Source: Eudromia elegans
Lineage: Eukaryota > Chordata > Aves > Tinamiformes > Tinamidae
Assembly (NCBI GenBank): GCA_003342815.1
Contig: PTEX01000420.1
Location: 290,995-354,994 of the forward strand
Direction: 5' to 3'
DNA: 64,000 bases
The notes beneath the pieces are model-generated. The model worked only from the letters and a program-made list of their open reading frames with translations. It had not been told where the DNA came from and did no database searches. This document shows positions 43,080 through 52,300 of the stretch, one piece after another (positions within the stretch are counted from its first letter, which is position 1; every line of letters begins with the position of its first letter). The position numbers were made by a program, and so were the translations under genes.

Positions 43080-43492
43080 TACCTCATTGCTCACATCTCT
43101 CCATGACCTACTTAGCCTCATGGTGGAGCTGAAGGAGGAGGTAGAGTGATAGAACCCAGAGAACCCTGCCCCTACACCCAAAGCAACCTGAGGATCCCCT
43201 ACCCTCTTGCCATAGGGTGGGATGGCGGGGCAGAATTAACAGCATTAAGAGATGAACAAGAAAGAAAACAGGTCCCTGTTTGAGGTGGCAGGTGAACTCT
43301 TTTCAGGTCCACCTCACCCCCCCCCCAAGGTGACCACATTCAACAGGTATGAGGCCCTGGCATTTGAGGGCCAGACAAACAAGGTCAAGGACCAAGGCCC
43401 ATCTAGGGGGTTGTCTAGGGTGAGATAGTCAAGGTCACGCCTTTAAGGCTGCTCCCACTGAGGAGAAAAGGAGCATCTGGAAGAAGTGGTGG

Positions 43493-43900
43493 GTGACTGT
43501 TGTGGGAGACTCCCTGCTGCAGGGCACAGAGGCACCAATGTGTAGACCCTACCCCTTGTCCAGACAGGTCTGTTGCCTGCCAGGGACTCAAATAAGGGAT
43601 GTCATGGACAGACTGCCAAGGCTTGTCCAAGCATCTGATTATTACCCCTTGTTACTGTTTCATGTGGGGACTAATGACACCATGGGGAAACTGAGCAACA
43701 TCAAACGAAATTTCAGAGCCCTGGGGATGTCAGTCAAAGGTCTGGGAGACCAGGTCGTGTTCTCTTCTATCCTTCCAATGAGGAAAATGGCTATGAAGAG
43801 GAAAAGGCAGATATTGCAGGTTAACAAGGGGCTGTGCCTCTGGTCTGGGCAACAGAATTTTGTTTTTTATGACCATGGGACACTGAAGATCAACAGCTAG
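43493..43900 (+). pseudogene. CR1 ORF1 esterase-like domain remnant
   Basis: A 135-codon open segment of CR1 ORF1. The GDS block and the HVGTND block of SGNH-type esterases are both visible. Upstream ORF1 is broken by stops and a C run near 43,318. Confidence 0.75.
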
Positions 43901-45036
43901 TGGGGAAAGATGAGAGCCACCTCAGCAAGAAGGTCACGAGGGTCTTCGCCAACAGGTTGCCCAACCTGATTAAGAGGGCTTTAAACTAAGCAAGAAGGGG
44001 GAAGGGGAGTAGTAAATGGACAGGGCTATCGGTGTGATGCAAAGTCAGAATGCGTCCAGCAGGAGCATAGAAGTGGAGAAGTTAATATAAGATATGGTTA
44101 TAGAGGGTCCTCTTTCACCACTCTCAGGAAAACTGCAGGATTAATTACTTCCCTGAAATGCACGTAGCATAGGAAATAAACAGGAGGAATTGGAGATCTG
44201 TGTGCAGTCCCAGCACAGATCCATCTGTGTGCGGTCTCCTTATGTGAGAGAGCATCTGGAATGCATGGAGCTCAACCTGCGGGTGGATGATGAGCGAGTT
44301 GAGAGCTTTTGGGTAAGGGAGAAAGGACAGGCTAATGTGGGAGACACTGTGGTAGGTGTTTGCTATAGGCCACCTGACCAGGATGAGGAAGTTTATGAGG
44401 CGTCTACGGACAGCTGGATGGTCACAGGCCCTGGTTCTCACGGGAGACTTCAACCACCCCTATATCAGCTGGAAAGAAAACACAGCGAGGCACAAACAGT
44501 CATGTAGGTTCCTGCAGATCATTATGGTAACTTTTTGACACAGGTTGTAGAGGAGCCAGCGAGGAGAGGGGACCTACTCGACCTGGTACTAATAGAGAGG
44601 GATTATTGGAGAAGTGAAGGTGGCGGGTAGCCTTGCCTGCAGTGATCATGAGCTAGTGGAGTTCAGGATCCAACGAGGAGGAAACAGGGCTATAAATAGC
44701 CGTGCAACCGTGGACTTCAGGAGGGACAACTTTAGCCTCTTCAGAGACCTCCTTGGAAGAATCCCGTAGGGTACCATTCTAGAAGGAAGAGATGCTCAAA
44801 AGAGCTGGTTAGTATTCAAGCAGCACTTCCTCCAATCACAGGATCGGTTCATCCCTATGAAAAAGAAGTCAGGCAGGGGGAATAGGAGGCCTGTGTGGAT
44901 GGGCAAGGAGCTCCTGGAAAAACTCAAACAGAAGAAGGCAGTACGCAAAATGTGAAAAAAAGGACAGGCCCCATGGGAGGAATATAGGAATGTTGTCAGT
45001 GAATGCAGGGATGCAACAAGGAAGGCTAAGGCACAT

Positions 45037-45639
45037 TTGGAATTAAATCTGGCAAGGAATGTTAAAGACAACAAGAGCTTCTTCAAATATATCAGTGGCA
45101 AAAGAAAGATCAGGGAAAAGGTGACTTTGCTGTTGAACAGGGTGGGTGTCCCGGTTACAAAAGACACAGAAGAAGTAGAGTTCCTGAATGCCTTCTTTGC
45201 TTCAGTGTTTGCCAAGGGCAGACCTCTGGAATCCCAGACCCTAGAGACAAGAGAAGCCTGGAGAGAGGAAGACTTGCCCTGGGGAGAGGAAGATTGGGTT
45301 AGAGAACATTTAGGTAAACTTGATACGCACAGATCCATGGGCCCTGATGGGATGGACTCCAGAGTGCTGCATGAACTGGCCAGTGTTATTGCTAAGCCAC
45401 TCTCCATCATTTTTGAAAGGTCCTGGAGAACAGGGGAGGTGCTGGAGGACTGGAAGAAAGCCAATGTCACTGTGGTCTTCAGAAAGGGCAAGGAGGAGGA
45501 TCCAGGCAGCTACAGGCCGGTGAGCCTGACCTCCATCTCTGGAAAAGCGATGGAGCAGCTCATCCTGGCTGTTGTCTCCAGGCACATGGAGGACAAGGTG
45601 CTCAAGAGTAGCCAGCATGGTTTCACCAAGAGGAAATAG
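45037..45639 (+). pseudogene. CR1 ORF2 reverse transcriptase fragment
   Basis: A 200-codon open stretch containing the N-terminal RT blocks, ending in a stop after GFTKRK. The remainder continues in frame past further stops, with IYLVISKVFDTIPHSI at the motif that usually reads YLDFSKAFDTV. Confidence 0.85.
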
Positions 45640-46352
45640 TGCTTAACTAACTCGATAGCCTTCTATGATGGAATGACTGGATGGGTAGATCAGGGCAAAG
45701 CAGTGGATGTCATCTATCTGGTCATCAGCAAGGTTTTTGACACCATCCCTCATAGCATCCGCTTGGAGAAGCACTGGAAGTGTGGGATAGATGAGTGGAT
45801 GATGAGGTGGTTGGAGAATTGACTGGATGGCAGAACTCAGAGGGTTGTGATCAGTGGTGAGGACTCTATTTGGAGTCCTGTAGCTAGCAGTGTCGCCCAG
45901 AAGTCAGTCCTCAGTCCAGGCCTGTTCAATTTATTCATCAATGACCTGGATTAAGGGACAGAGTGCACCCTTACCAAGTTTGTGGACAATACCAAACTGT
46001 GTGCAGTGGTCAACACTCCAGAGGGCTGTGCTGCCATCCAGAGGGAGCTGAACAGCTTGGAGAGCTGGGCAGAGAGGAACCTCATGAGGTTTAGCAAGGA
46101 CAAGTGCAGGGTCCTGCACCTGGGGCGGATTAACCCCAGGCAACAGTACAGGTTGAGGACCGATCTTCTGCAGAACAGCTCTACAGAGGGTGACAGAGCC
46201 CTAGAACAGGTTCCTGAGAGGGTTTGTGGAATCTCCTTCTCTGGAGATATTAAAAAGCTGCTCCAAGTGCAGTCCTGTGCCACATGCTCTAGGTGACCCT
46301 GCATGTGCAGATGGTCTGTAAAGGTCCCTTCCAACCTTAATGATTCCATGAT

Positions 46353-46714
46353 CTGCACTGCCATCCTTTGAAGCACCTCGTCCCTTCTCAGGCCCCAGAT
46401 CTGACAGGATTCAGAGCAGCAGCTCCAGGATGCTGCTCCAAGGTTCATCTGCAGTCACCACTGGCATAGGCATGAAGGAATCCTTAATGACAGCCCAAGC
46501 TGGGAAACTGCAGTGATGGGCGTGAGAGCGTTCCTCGATGCACTGCATCCCTCCAACAGCTCCTCTAACTTACCCAACCCTGCCAGAAGTGCTGTGCCTT
46601 GAACCCACACACCATTGACCAAGAGTCCCAAACACTTGCAACAGCTTCTCCCAACAGTTTTCTCAGTCTATCCACAACAGAGACCAGGAAGCAACTGCAG
46701 TTATTGCTGAGATT
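46353..46714 (-). other. Gene A 3' UTR region
   Basis: This is non-coding sequence between the gene A stop codon and the 3' end of the plus-strand CR1. I see no canonical AATAAA in it. If the transcript extends further, it would read antisense into the CR1. Confidence 0.4.
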
Positions 46715-46832
46715 TTAATTTTCAACAACAAGCTCCTCCGTTTCTCTGTTGTTTTCTCCTTGTGCGCTCTCTTCCTCTTGTGCAGGAGCTTCCTCATCGG
46801 AGGCAGCATCCCGATTAGCTGTCTGCTCTTTT
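46715..46832 (-). CDS. Gene A exon 12: acidic cytoplasmic tail and stop
   Basis: The coding part of the terminal exon is 118 nt after the acceptor ctttttgttgcag. It completes Q and adds 38 residues rich in Glu, Asp, Gln and Asn (SDEEAPAQEEES, ending TEELVVEN), then TAA. No tyrosine-based signalling motif is present. An ATTAAA overlaps the stop region; the nearest AATAAA on this strand lies inside the downstream CR1, so the poly(A) site is unclear. Confidence 0.8.
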
Positions 46833-49800
46833 CTGCAACAAAAAGAAGGGCTTTCAGGAAGGAGGCTTCACTGCTCTGAAGAAAGAGTCCACCTAGGTGT
46901 GCTCTCAGCACACCTCTCAGCAGAGTACTCTCAACGGCTCACAAGGGACTCCACAATACTGCCACTACACAAGGTAGGTTGATCCAAGGGAAACTGTTAA
47001 GGAATGTGGGAAAAGAGCTACTCACTGTTTCCTTTTACTCAGTATGAAATTGGTGAAGTAAGAGAGCGCCATCAAATACAAGAGAGAGGCTGAGCCCACA
47101 GCAATGAAGATCAAACGAGGCTTATTTTGGAATTTCCGAGCTGCAGCCTCTGCAACTTTCTCAGCATCAAGACCTGGAGGAAAGGAGAAAATCCCGTACA
47201 TCACTGGGGTCTGCAGATTTGATATCACCCTATATTTGGGAATCCCAGACAATTTTACATTCCCAGTTGTTATTAATGCTGGTTCTTGTGCCTTGGATTA
47301 TAATCCAATGGATGATAAAGTTCATTTACATTTCTCATGGGTTCCTGGTCCTCCAGCCAGTGAAAGCCTGAACCATCAGGAGCCCTAACGGTACTTCAGG
47401 GAGGGCATGTGAGCTGGGGAACTTGGATTCCCCAGGAGGGCAATGAAGTAGGAAACAAGAAAGAAAGCTGATAGAAAAATCAAAAGGCAAGGACGACAGC
47501 CAGCTTACCCCTGTGATCTCCCTGAGGCTCAAGAGAAGGCTCCAGCCCCCTAGGAGGTGCAGAAGCAGTGCCTGCAGGGACATCTGTAATGACACACGGG
47601 GAAGAAAAGGTAAAATACCTGTGCCAAGACACGTGGTTGCAAAGGAAGCCCAGTGCATTGAGAGGGATGCCCTACGGAGGCCTAGATTCACACAGCAGCA
47701 GGGTGTCCTGCACCCCCTTTTGCTCAGGAGATGGCTGCTCTCACAGGAAACCAGGAGCTATGAGTCACTCCTGGGGTTCCCCAGGCACTAACTGCCACCG
47801 TCTCACACACCCAACACAAAAGCCATCTTGGGAAACATACTTCTGCCTTGTTTTAGACCATGTCCCATGCTCCTGCTAGCCTTTACTTTAATAAATGCAC
47901 CAAAGAACACACTCGTACACCTTGAACAAGCCAAGCCTTGTGCCAGTGCATGCAAGGTGTGAAGTGGTGGGTCATGGCTCTCATCAATCCCTTTCCTCTG
48001 CATTACCTGCAGCATATCAAGACCTTTTTCTGAAACCTCAGGTTTAAAGCACTTGCACCTTAATACACAGCAAAAGCTACTCACTAGCTGCTCTCTCCAA
48101 TTCCGCCAGGAGTTCCTTTAGGATTTCAGAAGAGTCCTTGCTGGATTTTCCTTTGGGGGACTGATCACCTAAACAGAAAGCCTTGTGTTAAATACCATAG
48201 GAACAAGAGAAGCACAAGTGAATGCTGCTTCTGTCAAGCAAAGCGCAACAGGAGGCCAGTGGGCACCACTCACCTCTGTGATTCCCCAGAAACCCTGATC
48301 CGGCATCCAGCTGAGAAGCTGCATTGCCATCATCTACAGCCACATCTGTAACCAAAGAGAAAAGCAGAGCTCTCTCCACCTTTTCCTGTTGAGCTTCCTC
48401 ACATTTGAATGGCAGTGAAGGACCATGGAACATCTCATTACACCAAGGCTCTTCTCTTGCCCTTCCACTCCAGAGTCTTTTGCAGACACTTATCCAGCCC
48501 ATGCAAAGGTTCCATATGGCTACAAATCTACATATGTTGTGAAAGGAGGCCCTGGTGTTCATATATTCTGTAACCACAACCCCAACAAGTTGTCTGGNTC
48601 TGCTGTAGGCATGGGAAGAAGCGTGAAGCACGAGGCTGTGGAAGCCAGGCAAAGCACCCCCCGCAGGTCTCTGAAGCCCTCCCAAAGCCCCATCTGCCCT
48701 TCTGCACCTACTAGCCATGCACAAGGAACTGCGCAAGCAACAAGGCACAAGGAAGTGCACAAGCGATGCAGCCCGTGCATAAAACACACTGAAACAAAAG
48801 GCTCCTTCCAGGAAGCACAAATAATTCCAGCACTTACTCTGGGCTGGCTCCTGAGTCACAGAGATGGGATCCAAATGACGAGCCGGAGGGACACTGCCTG
48901 CAGGAACGTCTGTAAGGAAACACGGCCAAGGTTCATTACAGGCTGTGTGATCCTTCTGCAGAAGGGGCTTGAGAGGAACAGAAATGGGAACGGGGAACAC
49001 ACATGTTGTTCAAGACCCTTCCAGATCCACGGGGCCAGCCTGGGAGCCGGCATCTTCCCAAATCACCGCTGAGGCTCTACCCTGCAGCCCCCAAGCACCC
49101 CAGGACAAACATGCAGCCCCTCGGTGCTTCTCCAGGGGAGGACTCTAATACACACCAAGGAACCTGACCTCTAGCAAGGGGCAGCCTGCAGAACCCCAAG
49201 ACAACAAGGATCATTCACATTGCTCACACGCAGCAGCCCGCTGGCCAGTGGAACCTGACCCGGCGCTACCCCTACTTGTCCTGCTGCCCTTTGGTGAGGC
49301 CTTGTGTCCTGCAGACCTTGGCTTCCTCAGCCCTGTGCTGCAGACTGGGAGAAGGAACGAGCGCTTGTTCCACTGAGGAGCTGATGACTACTCACCTCCA
49401 GGGACAGATCCGGGATCCAGACGTGAAGAGTGACCGTCACCACCTGGAACCCTGTCTATGTTGAAGCAAACATGGACACAGCTCCCATTACTTATTGGCA
49501 CAGGCTTCTTCAGAGTTCACTGGTAGTGAACGAGAGTAGAAGTGAATACACCAGGGCCACGTACCCTGAGGATCGCTCCGAGGCTCCGCAGCAGCAGGTC
49601 GCAGAAGAGCCGCATAGCCCTTGCCTAGACACAGAGCAGAAATGCAACACGGAGGTGGCAGGTTTCCTTATAAGCCCGTAACAACTTCTTTACAAGCGGC
49701 CGTAAGGAATGAAGTGCATGTGTGTGTGTGGGGGTAGCACCATGACAGGCACAAATACATGGGACAACGGAAGGTGCGGAAGGGCAGGGAGGACCTTTTC

Positions 49801-50810
49801 CCTGCCACCTGCCAGTTCTCAAAGTCAAGCTGCACTTCACACCCTACCTCTGTGGCTCCGCTGCATCTCCAGAGTTCCCAGAAGTCCTGAAGGGGAAAGA
49901 TGATTGACAATTTCATGAGAACAAAGAAGGACAAGGGAAGTTCTCGTTTCTTTTGGGAACTAAAACTTGACTACGTACTCCTGGGAAGACCTGGAGGACG
50001 CGCCTTGAAATCCAGCTGTGGAGCTGGATAATCTGCGACAACCACATCTGTAACGAAGCCAAGATGAGAGCAGAGTATCGTGGACTGGCACCTCCAGGTT
50101 GCCCAAGAGGGTCACCAATCGCATCCAGCCCAGCACGGAAAGAACACTCAGGCTCTGCTGTGCCCGCGGGACGAGAGCTCCCATCACGTCACGTACCCCT
50201 TGCAAGACCCGGAGGCCGTGCCTTGGGATCCAGCTGGGAAGCTGGATAATCCATGACAACCACATCTGTAACGAAGCCAAGATGAGAGCAGGGTCTCATG
50301 TGAGCAGCCCCAGGCCCAGACAAGGGCAGGAGCCGCTCGAGCAGAGCGCAACTTCCAGGCTTCCCGGGGCAGGTCCCGGTGCACCCACCTCCAGCCTGTC
50401 CAGGACGGTCCCCACTGGCCTCGGGCCAAGCACTGGTCTCACGGCCAGGCCCCGCTGTGTCCACAGGACGAGAGCTCCCGTCACGTCAAGTCACATCCCT
50501 CCCCGTGGCACCAGGCGCTGCTCCCGGGCCCGTCTGGCCCCGCACGCAGCCCGTCCCACCCTGGCCCCCAGCCCGTCGCCGCCCTCACACCCCTGGCACC
50601 GCTCGCGTCGCCGCTCACTGCCCATAGCCCTGGCCTCGCTGCCGTCTCCCACGGCCACTTCCCGCCGCCCCGGCCCGGCCCGGCCGCCCTACCTGGGCGC
50701 GGCGCCACCCGCGGAGCAGCGCAGCCCGCCCGGGCTCGCAGCAGCACCGCGAGGCCCAGCAGCAGCAGCAGGCGGCGCCCGGCGGCGGCCGCCCCACGCG
50801 CTCGCCCCAT
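46715..50810 (-). CDS. Gene A: predicted 12-exon single-pass (type I) membrane protein built from phase 1-1 mini-exons
   Basis: I do not recognise this family. Twelve exons with GT/AG borders join into one open frame of 972 nt (323 residues plus TAA). The order is: signal peptide (residues 1 to about 33, an RRLLLLLGLAVLL core), nine ectodomain mini-exons (39-84 nt), a transmembrane exon (hydrophobic span about residues 256-280, followed by SKRKQ) and an acidic tail ending ELVVEN. Every junction from exon 1 to the transmembrane exon is phase 1, so any mini-exon can be skipped without breaking the frame. Several exons share a DVxV..D....QLD pattern. No cysteine occurs in the ectodomain after the signal region, and I see no N-glycosylation sequon, which suggests an extended or disordered stalk. 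The start ATG at 50810 has A at -3 and G at +4 and lies in a CpG island. The inferred role is a surface protein of unknown function. Exons 4-6 are the least certain. Confidence 0.7.
47026..47173 (-). CDS. Gene A exon 11: transmembrane exon
   Basis: A 148-nt exon with phase 1 entry and phase 2 exit, acceptor ctttcctccag, donor GTGAGT. It encodes an amphipathic juxtamembrane stretch (GLDAEKVAEAAARKFQNKPR), a hydrophobic span starting LIFIAVGSASLLYL and a basic stop-transfer SKRKQ. The gene B counterpart at 61192-61330 has the same acceptor, GL start, phases and donor. If the donor is not used, translation stops at once, because the codon after CAG is TGA. Confidence 0.85.
47509..47583 (-). CDS. 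Gene A exon 10: VPAGT module, membrane-proximal
   Basis: A 75-nt exon, phase 1-1, with acceptor gtcattacag and donor GTAAGC. It encodes VPAGTASAPPRGLEPSLEPQ plus GDHR and resembles exon 7. It is the last ectodomain module before the transmembrane exon. Confidence 0.75.
48085..48168 (-). CDS. Gene A exon 9: helical module ending LERAA
   Basis: An 84-nt exon, phase 1-1, with acceptor tttctgtttag and donor GTGAGT. It encodes a charged linker, then SSEILKELLAELERAA, with leucines spaced as in an amphipathic or coiled-coil helix. Gene B exon 4 ends [16 protein letters not shown] and has a matching acceptor (tttctgtctag), so the two exons are homologous. Confidence 0.85.
48274..48345 (-). CDS. Gene A exon 8: VAVDDG module
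   Basis: A 72-nt exon, phase 1-1, with acceptor tttggttacag and donor GTGAGT. It encodes VAVDDGNAASQLDAG followed by SGFLGNHR. It is the clear counterpart of gene B exon 2 ([16 protein letters not shown]). Confidence 0.8.
48838..48909 (-). CDS. Gene A exon 7: DVPAG module
   Basis: A 72-nt exon, phase 1-1, with acceptor tttccttacag and donor GTAAGT. It encodes DVPAGSVPPARHLDPISVTQ plus EPAQ. It resembles exon 10 (VPAGT...) and gene B exon 3 (DVPM...). Confidence 0.75.
49396..49443 (-). CDS. Gene A exon 6: LDPGSVPG module
   Basis: A 48-nt exon, phase 1-1, using the acceptor gggttccag and a strong GTGAGT donor. It encodes GGDGHSSRLDPGSVPG. The RLDPGSV segment resembles HLDPISV of exon 7. An acceptor 8 nt upstream (catagacag) would break the frame and was not chosen. 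Confidence 0.6.
49565..49624 (-). CDS. Gene A exon 5: alanine-rich module
   Basis: A 60-nt exon, phase 1-1, after a tgctctgtgtctag acceptor and before a GTACGT donor. It encodes GKGYAALLRPAAAEPRSDPQ. It has no clear similarity to the other modules, so support comes only from splice signals and frame. Confidence 0.5.
49848..49886 (-). CDS. Gene A exon 4: short LLGTLEMQRSHR module
   Basis: A 39-nt exon, phase 1-1. A pyrimidine-rich acceptor (ttccccttcag) precedes it and a GTAGGG donor follows. It encodes RLLGTLEMQRSHR with exon 3's last base. The HR end resembles the ends of exons 8 and 10 and gene B exon 6. The call rests on splice signals and phase only. Confidence 0.6.
49979..50047 (-). CDS. 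Gene A exon 3: DVVV module, duplicate of exon 2
   Basis: A 69-nt exon, phase 1-1, with TTACAG acceptor and GTACGT donor. It encodes DVVVADYPAPQLDFKARPPG plus LPR. Most of the base differences from exon 2 change the amino acid, at four positions (M/A, S/P, P/F, A/P), while the adjacent intron sequence (ttggcttcgttacag) is identical. Confidence 0.8.
50197..50265 (-). CDS. Gene A exon 2: DVVV module
   Basis: A 69-nt exon, phase 1-1, follows a TTACAG acceptor and ends before a GTACGT donor. It encodes DVVVMDYPASQLDPKARPPG plus LAR. Exon and flanking introns are a near copy of exon 3 located 218 bp away. Confidence 0.8.
50693..50810 (-). CDS. Gene A exon 1: signal peptide
   Basis: The 118-nt coding part begins at ATG 50810-50808, context agcATGg. 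It encodes a basic N-terminus (MGRARG), a leucine-rich core (LLLLLGLAVLL) and a small-residue region (RAGCAAPR), which is a classic signal peptide with likely cleavage near the AGC or GCA residues. It ends CCAG before a GTAGGG donor, leaving one base of a codon (phase 1). The damaged copy at 51582-51668 and the truncated gene B exon 1 at the right edge carry the same 3' end. Confidence 0.8.
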
Positions 50811-51000
50811 GCTGCCCGCCGCACGCGCGCCCCGCTCCGCTCCGCGCTCCGCCACTCGCTCCGCGCCCCGCTCCGCTCCTCGCCACATTCCGCCGGGCAG
50901 CACAGAGAAGCCCCCGCCGAGGCACCGCCCGCAGCCACACTCCGCTCGCGCGCAGCAGCTCCACGCCACGCACCGCTCATTCACTCATTGACTTAATGTA
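50811..51000 (-). promoter_or_regulatory. Gene A CpG-island promoter and 5' UTR
   Basis: This very GC- and CpG-rich block lies directly upstream of the gene A start. It contains degenerate gcggagcg-type repeats and GC-box-like CCGCCC motifs and no TATA box near the start. The GC-rich character ends abruptly near 50,985. A homologous block precedes the damaged exon 1 copy at 51669-51860. Confidence 0.6.
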
Positions 51001-51051
51001 GATATATGAAGTATTTCCCCCTCTCCCAACTTTTTTTTTCTCCCCCATAGG

Positions 51052-51087
51052 CTTTAGGGAGTGGAAGCGCCAGCAAGGCTTCTGTGG
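51052..51087 (+). repeat. 36-bp direct repeat, copy 1
   Basis: The motif beginning ctttagggagtggaag and ending ggcttctgtgg matches 52098-52133 with a single mismatch. The two copies bracket the damaged exon 1 copy. Confidence 0.8.
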
Positions 51088-51217
51088 CACTGGTATATTC
51101 TGGTTAAATCCTAAAAGCAGCGCGTCTTTTTTAAAATCTGTATGTCTGCTGGGGAACTTCATGGGATGGTCCTAGCTCCAGGCGATGATATTGATGGGAC
51201 AATAGCAACAGCATACA

Positions 51218-51860
51218 GAGCCGCTCGAGCAGAGTGCAACTTCCAGGCTTCGCGGGGCAGGTCCCGGTGCACCCACCTCCAGCCTGTCCAGGATGGTCCC
51301 CGCTGGCCTCGGGCCAAGCATCAGCCTCGCGGCCAGGCCCCGCTGTGTCCGCAGGACGAGAGCTCTTCTCATGTCACATCCCGTCCATTCCCGTGGTGCC
51401 AGGCACTGCTCCTGACCCCACTATGGCCCCGCACGCAGCCCGTCCCACCCGGGCCTCCAGCCCGTCGCCGCCTTCGCACCCCTGGCACTGCTCGCGTCGC
51501 NGCTCGCTGCCCATAGCCCTGGCCTCGCCACCGTCTCCTGCCGCTGCCTCCCGCGGCCCCGGCCCGGCCTGGCCGCCCTACCTGGGCGCGGCGCTGCCCG
51601 CGGAGCAGCGCAGCCCGCCCGGGCTTGCAGGAGCACTGCCAGGCGGCCGCCCCCCACGCTCGCCCCATGCTGCCGCCACACGCGNGCCCCGCTCCGCTCC
51701 GCTCTTCACCCCGCTCCGCCGGGCAGCGCAGAGAAGCCCCCGCCGAGGCAGCGCCCGCAGCCGCGATCCTCTCCCCGCGCTGCGGCTCCGCGCCACGCAC
51801 CACCCCACTGCCACGCAGCTCCGCGCCCCGCGACCGCCCGGCCCTGTGTGGCGCAGCGCA
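51218..51860 (-). pseudogene. Damaged tandem copy of gene A promoter, exon 1 and start of intron 1
   Basis: This block aligns with about 50328-50985. Both start at cgctcgagcagag, continue through the same intron sequence and carry a matching exon 1 with a CCCAG/GTAGGG donor at 51582. The ATG at 51668-51666 keeps its context, but the exon is 87 nt instead of 118. A 31-nt loss removes the leucine core of the signal peptide and shifts the frame, so the product would be MGRAWGAAAWQCSCK... in the wrong frame for exon 2. No other exon is present. It could still act as an alternative promoter or non-coding first exon for gene A. Ns at 51501 and 51685 leave small uncertainty. Confidence 0.7.
51582..51668 (-). 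pseudogene. Exon 1 copy with deleted signal-peptide core
   Basis: This is the coding remnant inside the damaged copy. The start ATG and splice donor are intact, but the reading phase at the donor is 0 rather than the phase 1 needed by the downstream exons. The frame matching CAAPRAAPR is present but not linked to the ATG. Confidence 0.65.
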
Positions 51861-51879
51861 ACAGCCCCGCGGGCAGCAG

Positions 51880-52097
51880 CGCACGCGGGACGAGCACCTA
51901 GAGCAAAGTGAGGTTTGACTTCTCTGTGACCGGTACTTACAATAAATGATGATAATGGAAGAGGGTGGGGTGTTTTTTGTGAGTTTCTTTAGCAAGAAGC
52001 TTGTGTCACTCAGAAATGGTTTCAGGGTCACTCTGCAAAGATGTGACCCGATGGGTCGCAGAGGAGGTCCTCAGTGACTTCAGATGGAGCTCATTGA
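51880..52097. other. AT-richer spacer, no gene seen
   Basis: Ordinary non-coding sequence between the damaged exon 1 copy and the second 36-bp repeat. I see no splice-supported exon. Confidence 0.5.
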
Positions 52098-52133
52098 CTT
52101 TAGGGAGTGGAAGAGCCAGCAAGGCTTCTGTGG
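52098..52133 (+). repeat. 36-bp direct repeat, copy 2, ending at an N
   Basis: This is the second copy of the 51052-51087 motif. The match stops exactly at the N at 52134, after which composition switches abruptly to GC-rich DNA. Confidence 0.8.
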
Positions 52134-52134
52134 N

Positions 52135-52300
52135 GCGCGGGCCGCCCGGCGCTGCTGCCGCCCGCGCTCCTGCTGCCCGCGGCGCCCCCGGGGCAGCGGC
52201 CGCTCTGCGCCGCACGCGGAGCTCGCCCGTGGCTACGAGCGGGGGAAGCGACGTCCCCGCGCAGAGCCCGCGGGGCGGGAGCCTCTGGAACGGGCGGAGT
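52135..52300. promoter_or_regulatory. Orphan GC-rich CpG block
   Basis: This is a short CpG-island-like segment directly after an N. On the plus strand it reads a leucine/proline/alanine-rich stretch (ALLPPALLLPAAPPG) that looks like a signal peptide but has no ATG directly tied to it. It may be part of another first exon or a misjoined contig end. It does not align obviously to gene A exon 1. Confidence 0.35.

Larger units (their letters stand above)
43080..46352 (+). mobile_element. Long, decayed plus-strand CR1 LINE with ORF1 and ORF2 remnants
   Basis: ORF1 remnant: NRYEAL-like sequence near 43,340, then an esterase-like domain (43493-43900) with VVGDSLLQGTEA and FHVGTNDT. ORF2 remnant: the second part of the endonuclease (VCYRPPDQDEEV near 44,360) and then the reverse transcriptase (45037-45639 open, with SMGPDGMDSRVLHELA and YRPVSLTS). 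Stops at 45637, 45820 and elsewhere break it. The catalytic FADD motif reads FVDN near 45,980. A deletion near 46,170-46,190 joins RLRTDLLQNS to DRALEQVP, removing the middle of the C-terminal region present in the other copy. The 3' end is the usual ccttccaaccttaatgattc. The element is inactive. Confidence 0.9.

Noticed and set aside
48000..48040. Possible micro-exon in gene A ending at a GTAATG donor
   Set aside because: The only usable acceptor gives 23 nt, not a multiple of three, and no paralogous module exists.
50099..51001. 300-codon plus-strand frame over the CpG island
   Set aside because: It is the shadow of GC-rich promoter, exon 1 and intron sequence on the opposite strand; composition is dominated by Pro, Ala and Arg with no domain.
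51679..51681. Upstream in-phase start for the damaged exon 1
   Set aside because: The codon is GTG, not ATG; it would restore phase 1 but is an unlikely start in a vertebrate gene.
51369..52031. 220-codon minus-strand frame through the damaged copy
   Set aside because: It runs through intron, exon and promoter-like sequence without splice logic and contains N-derived unknown residues.
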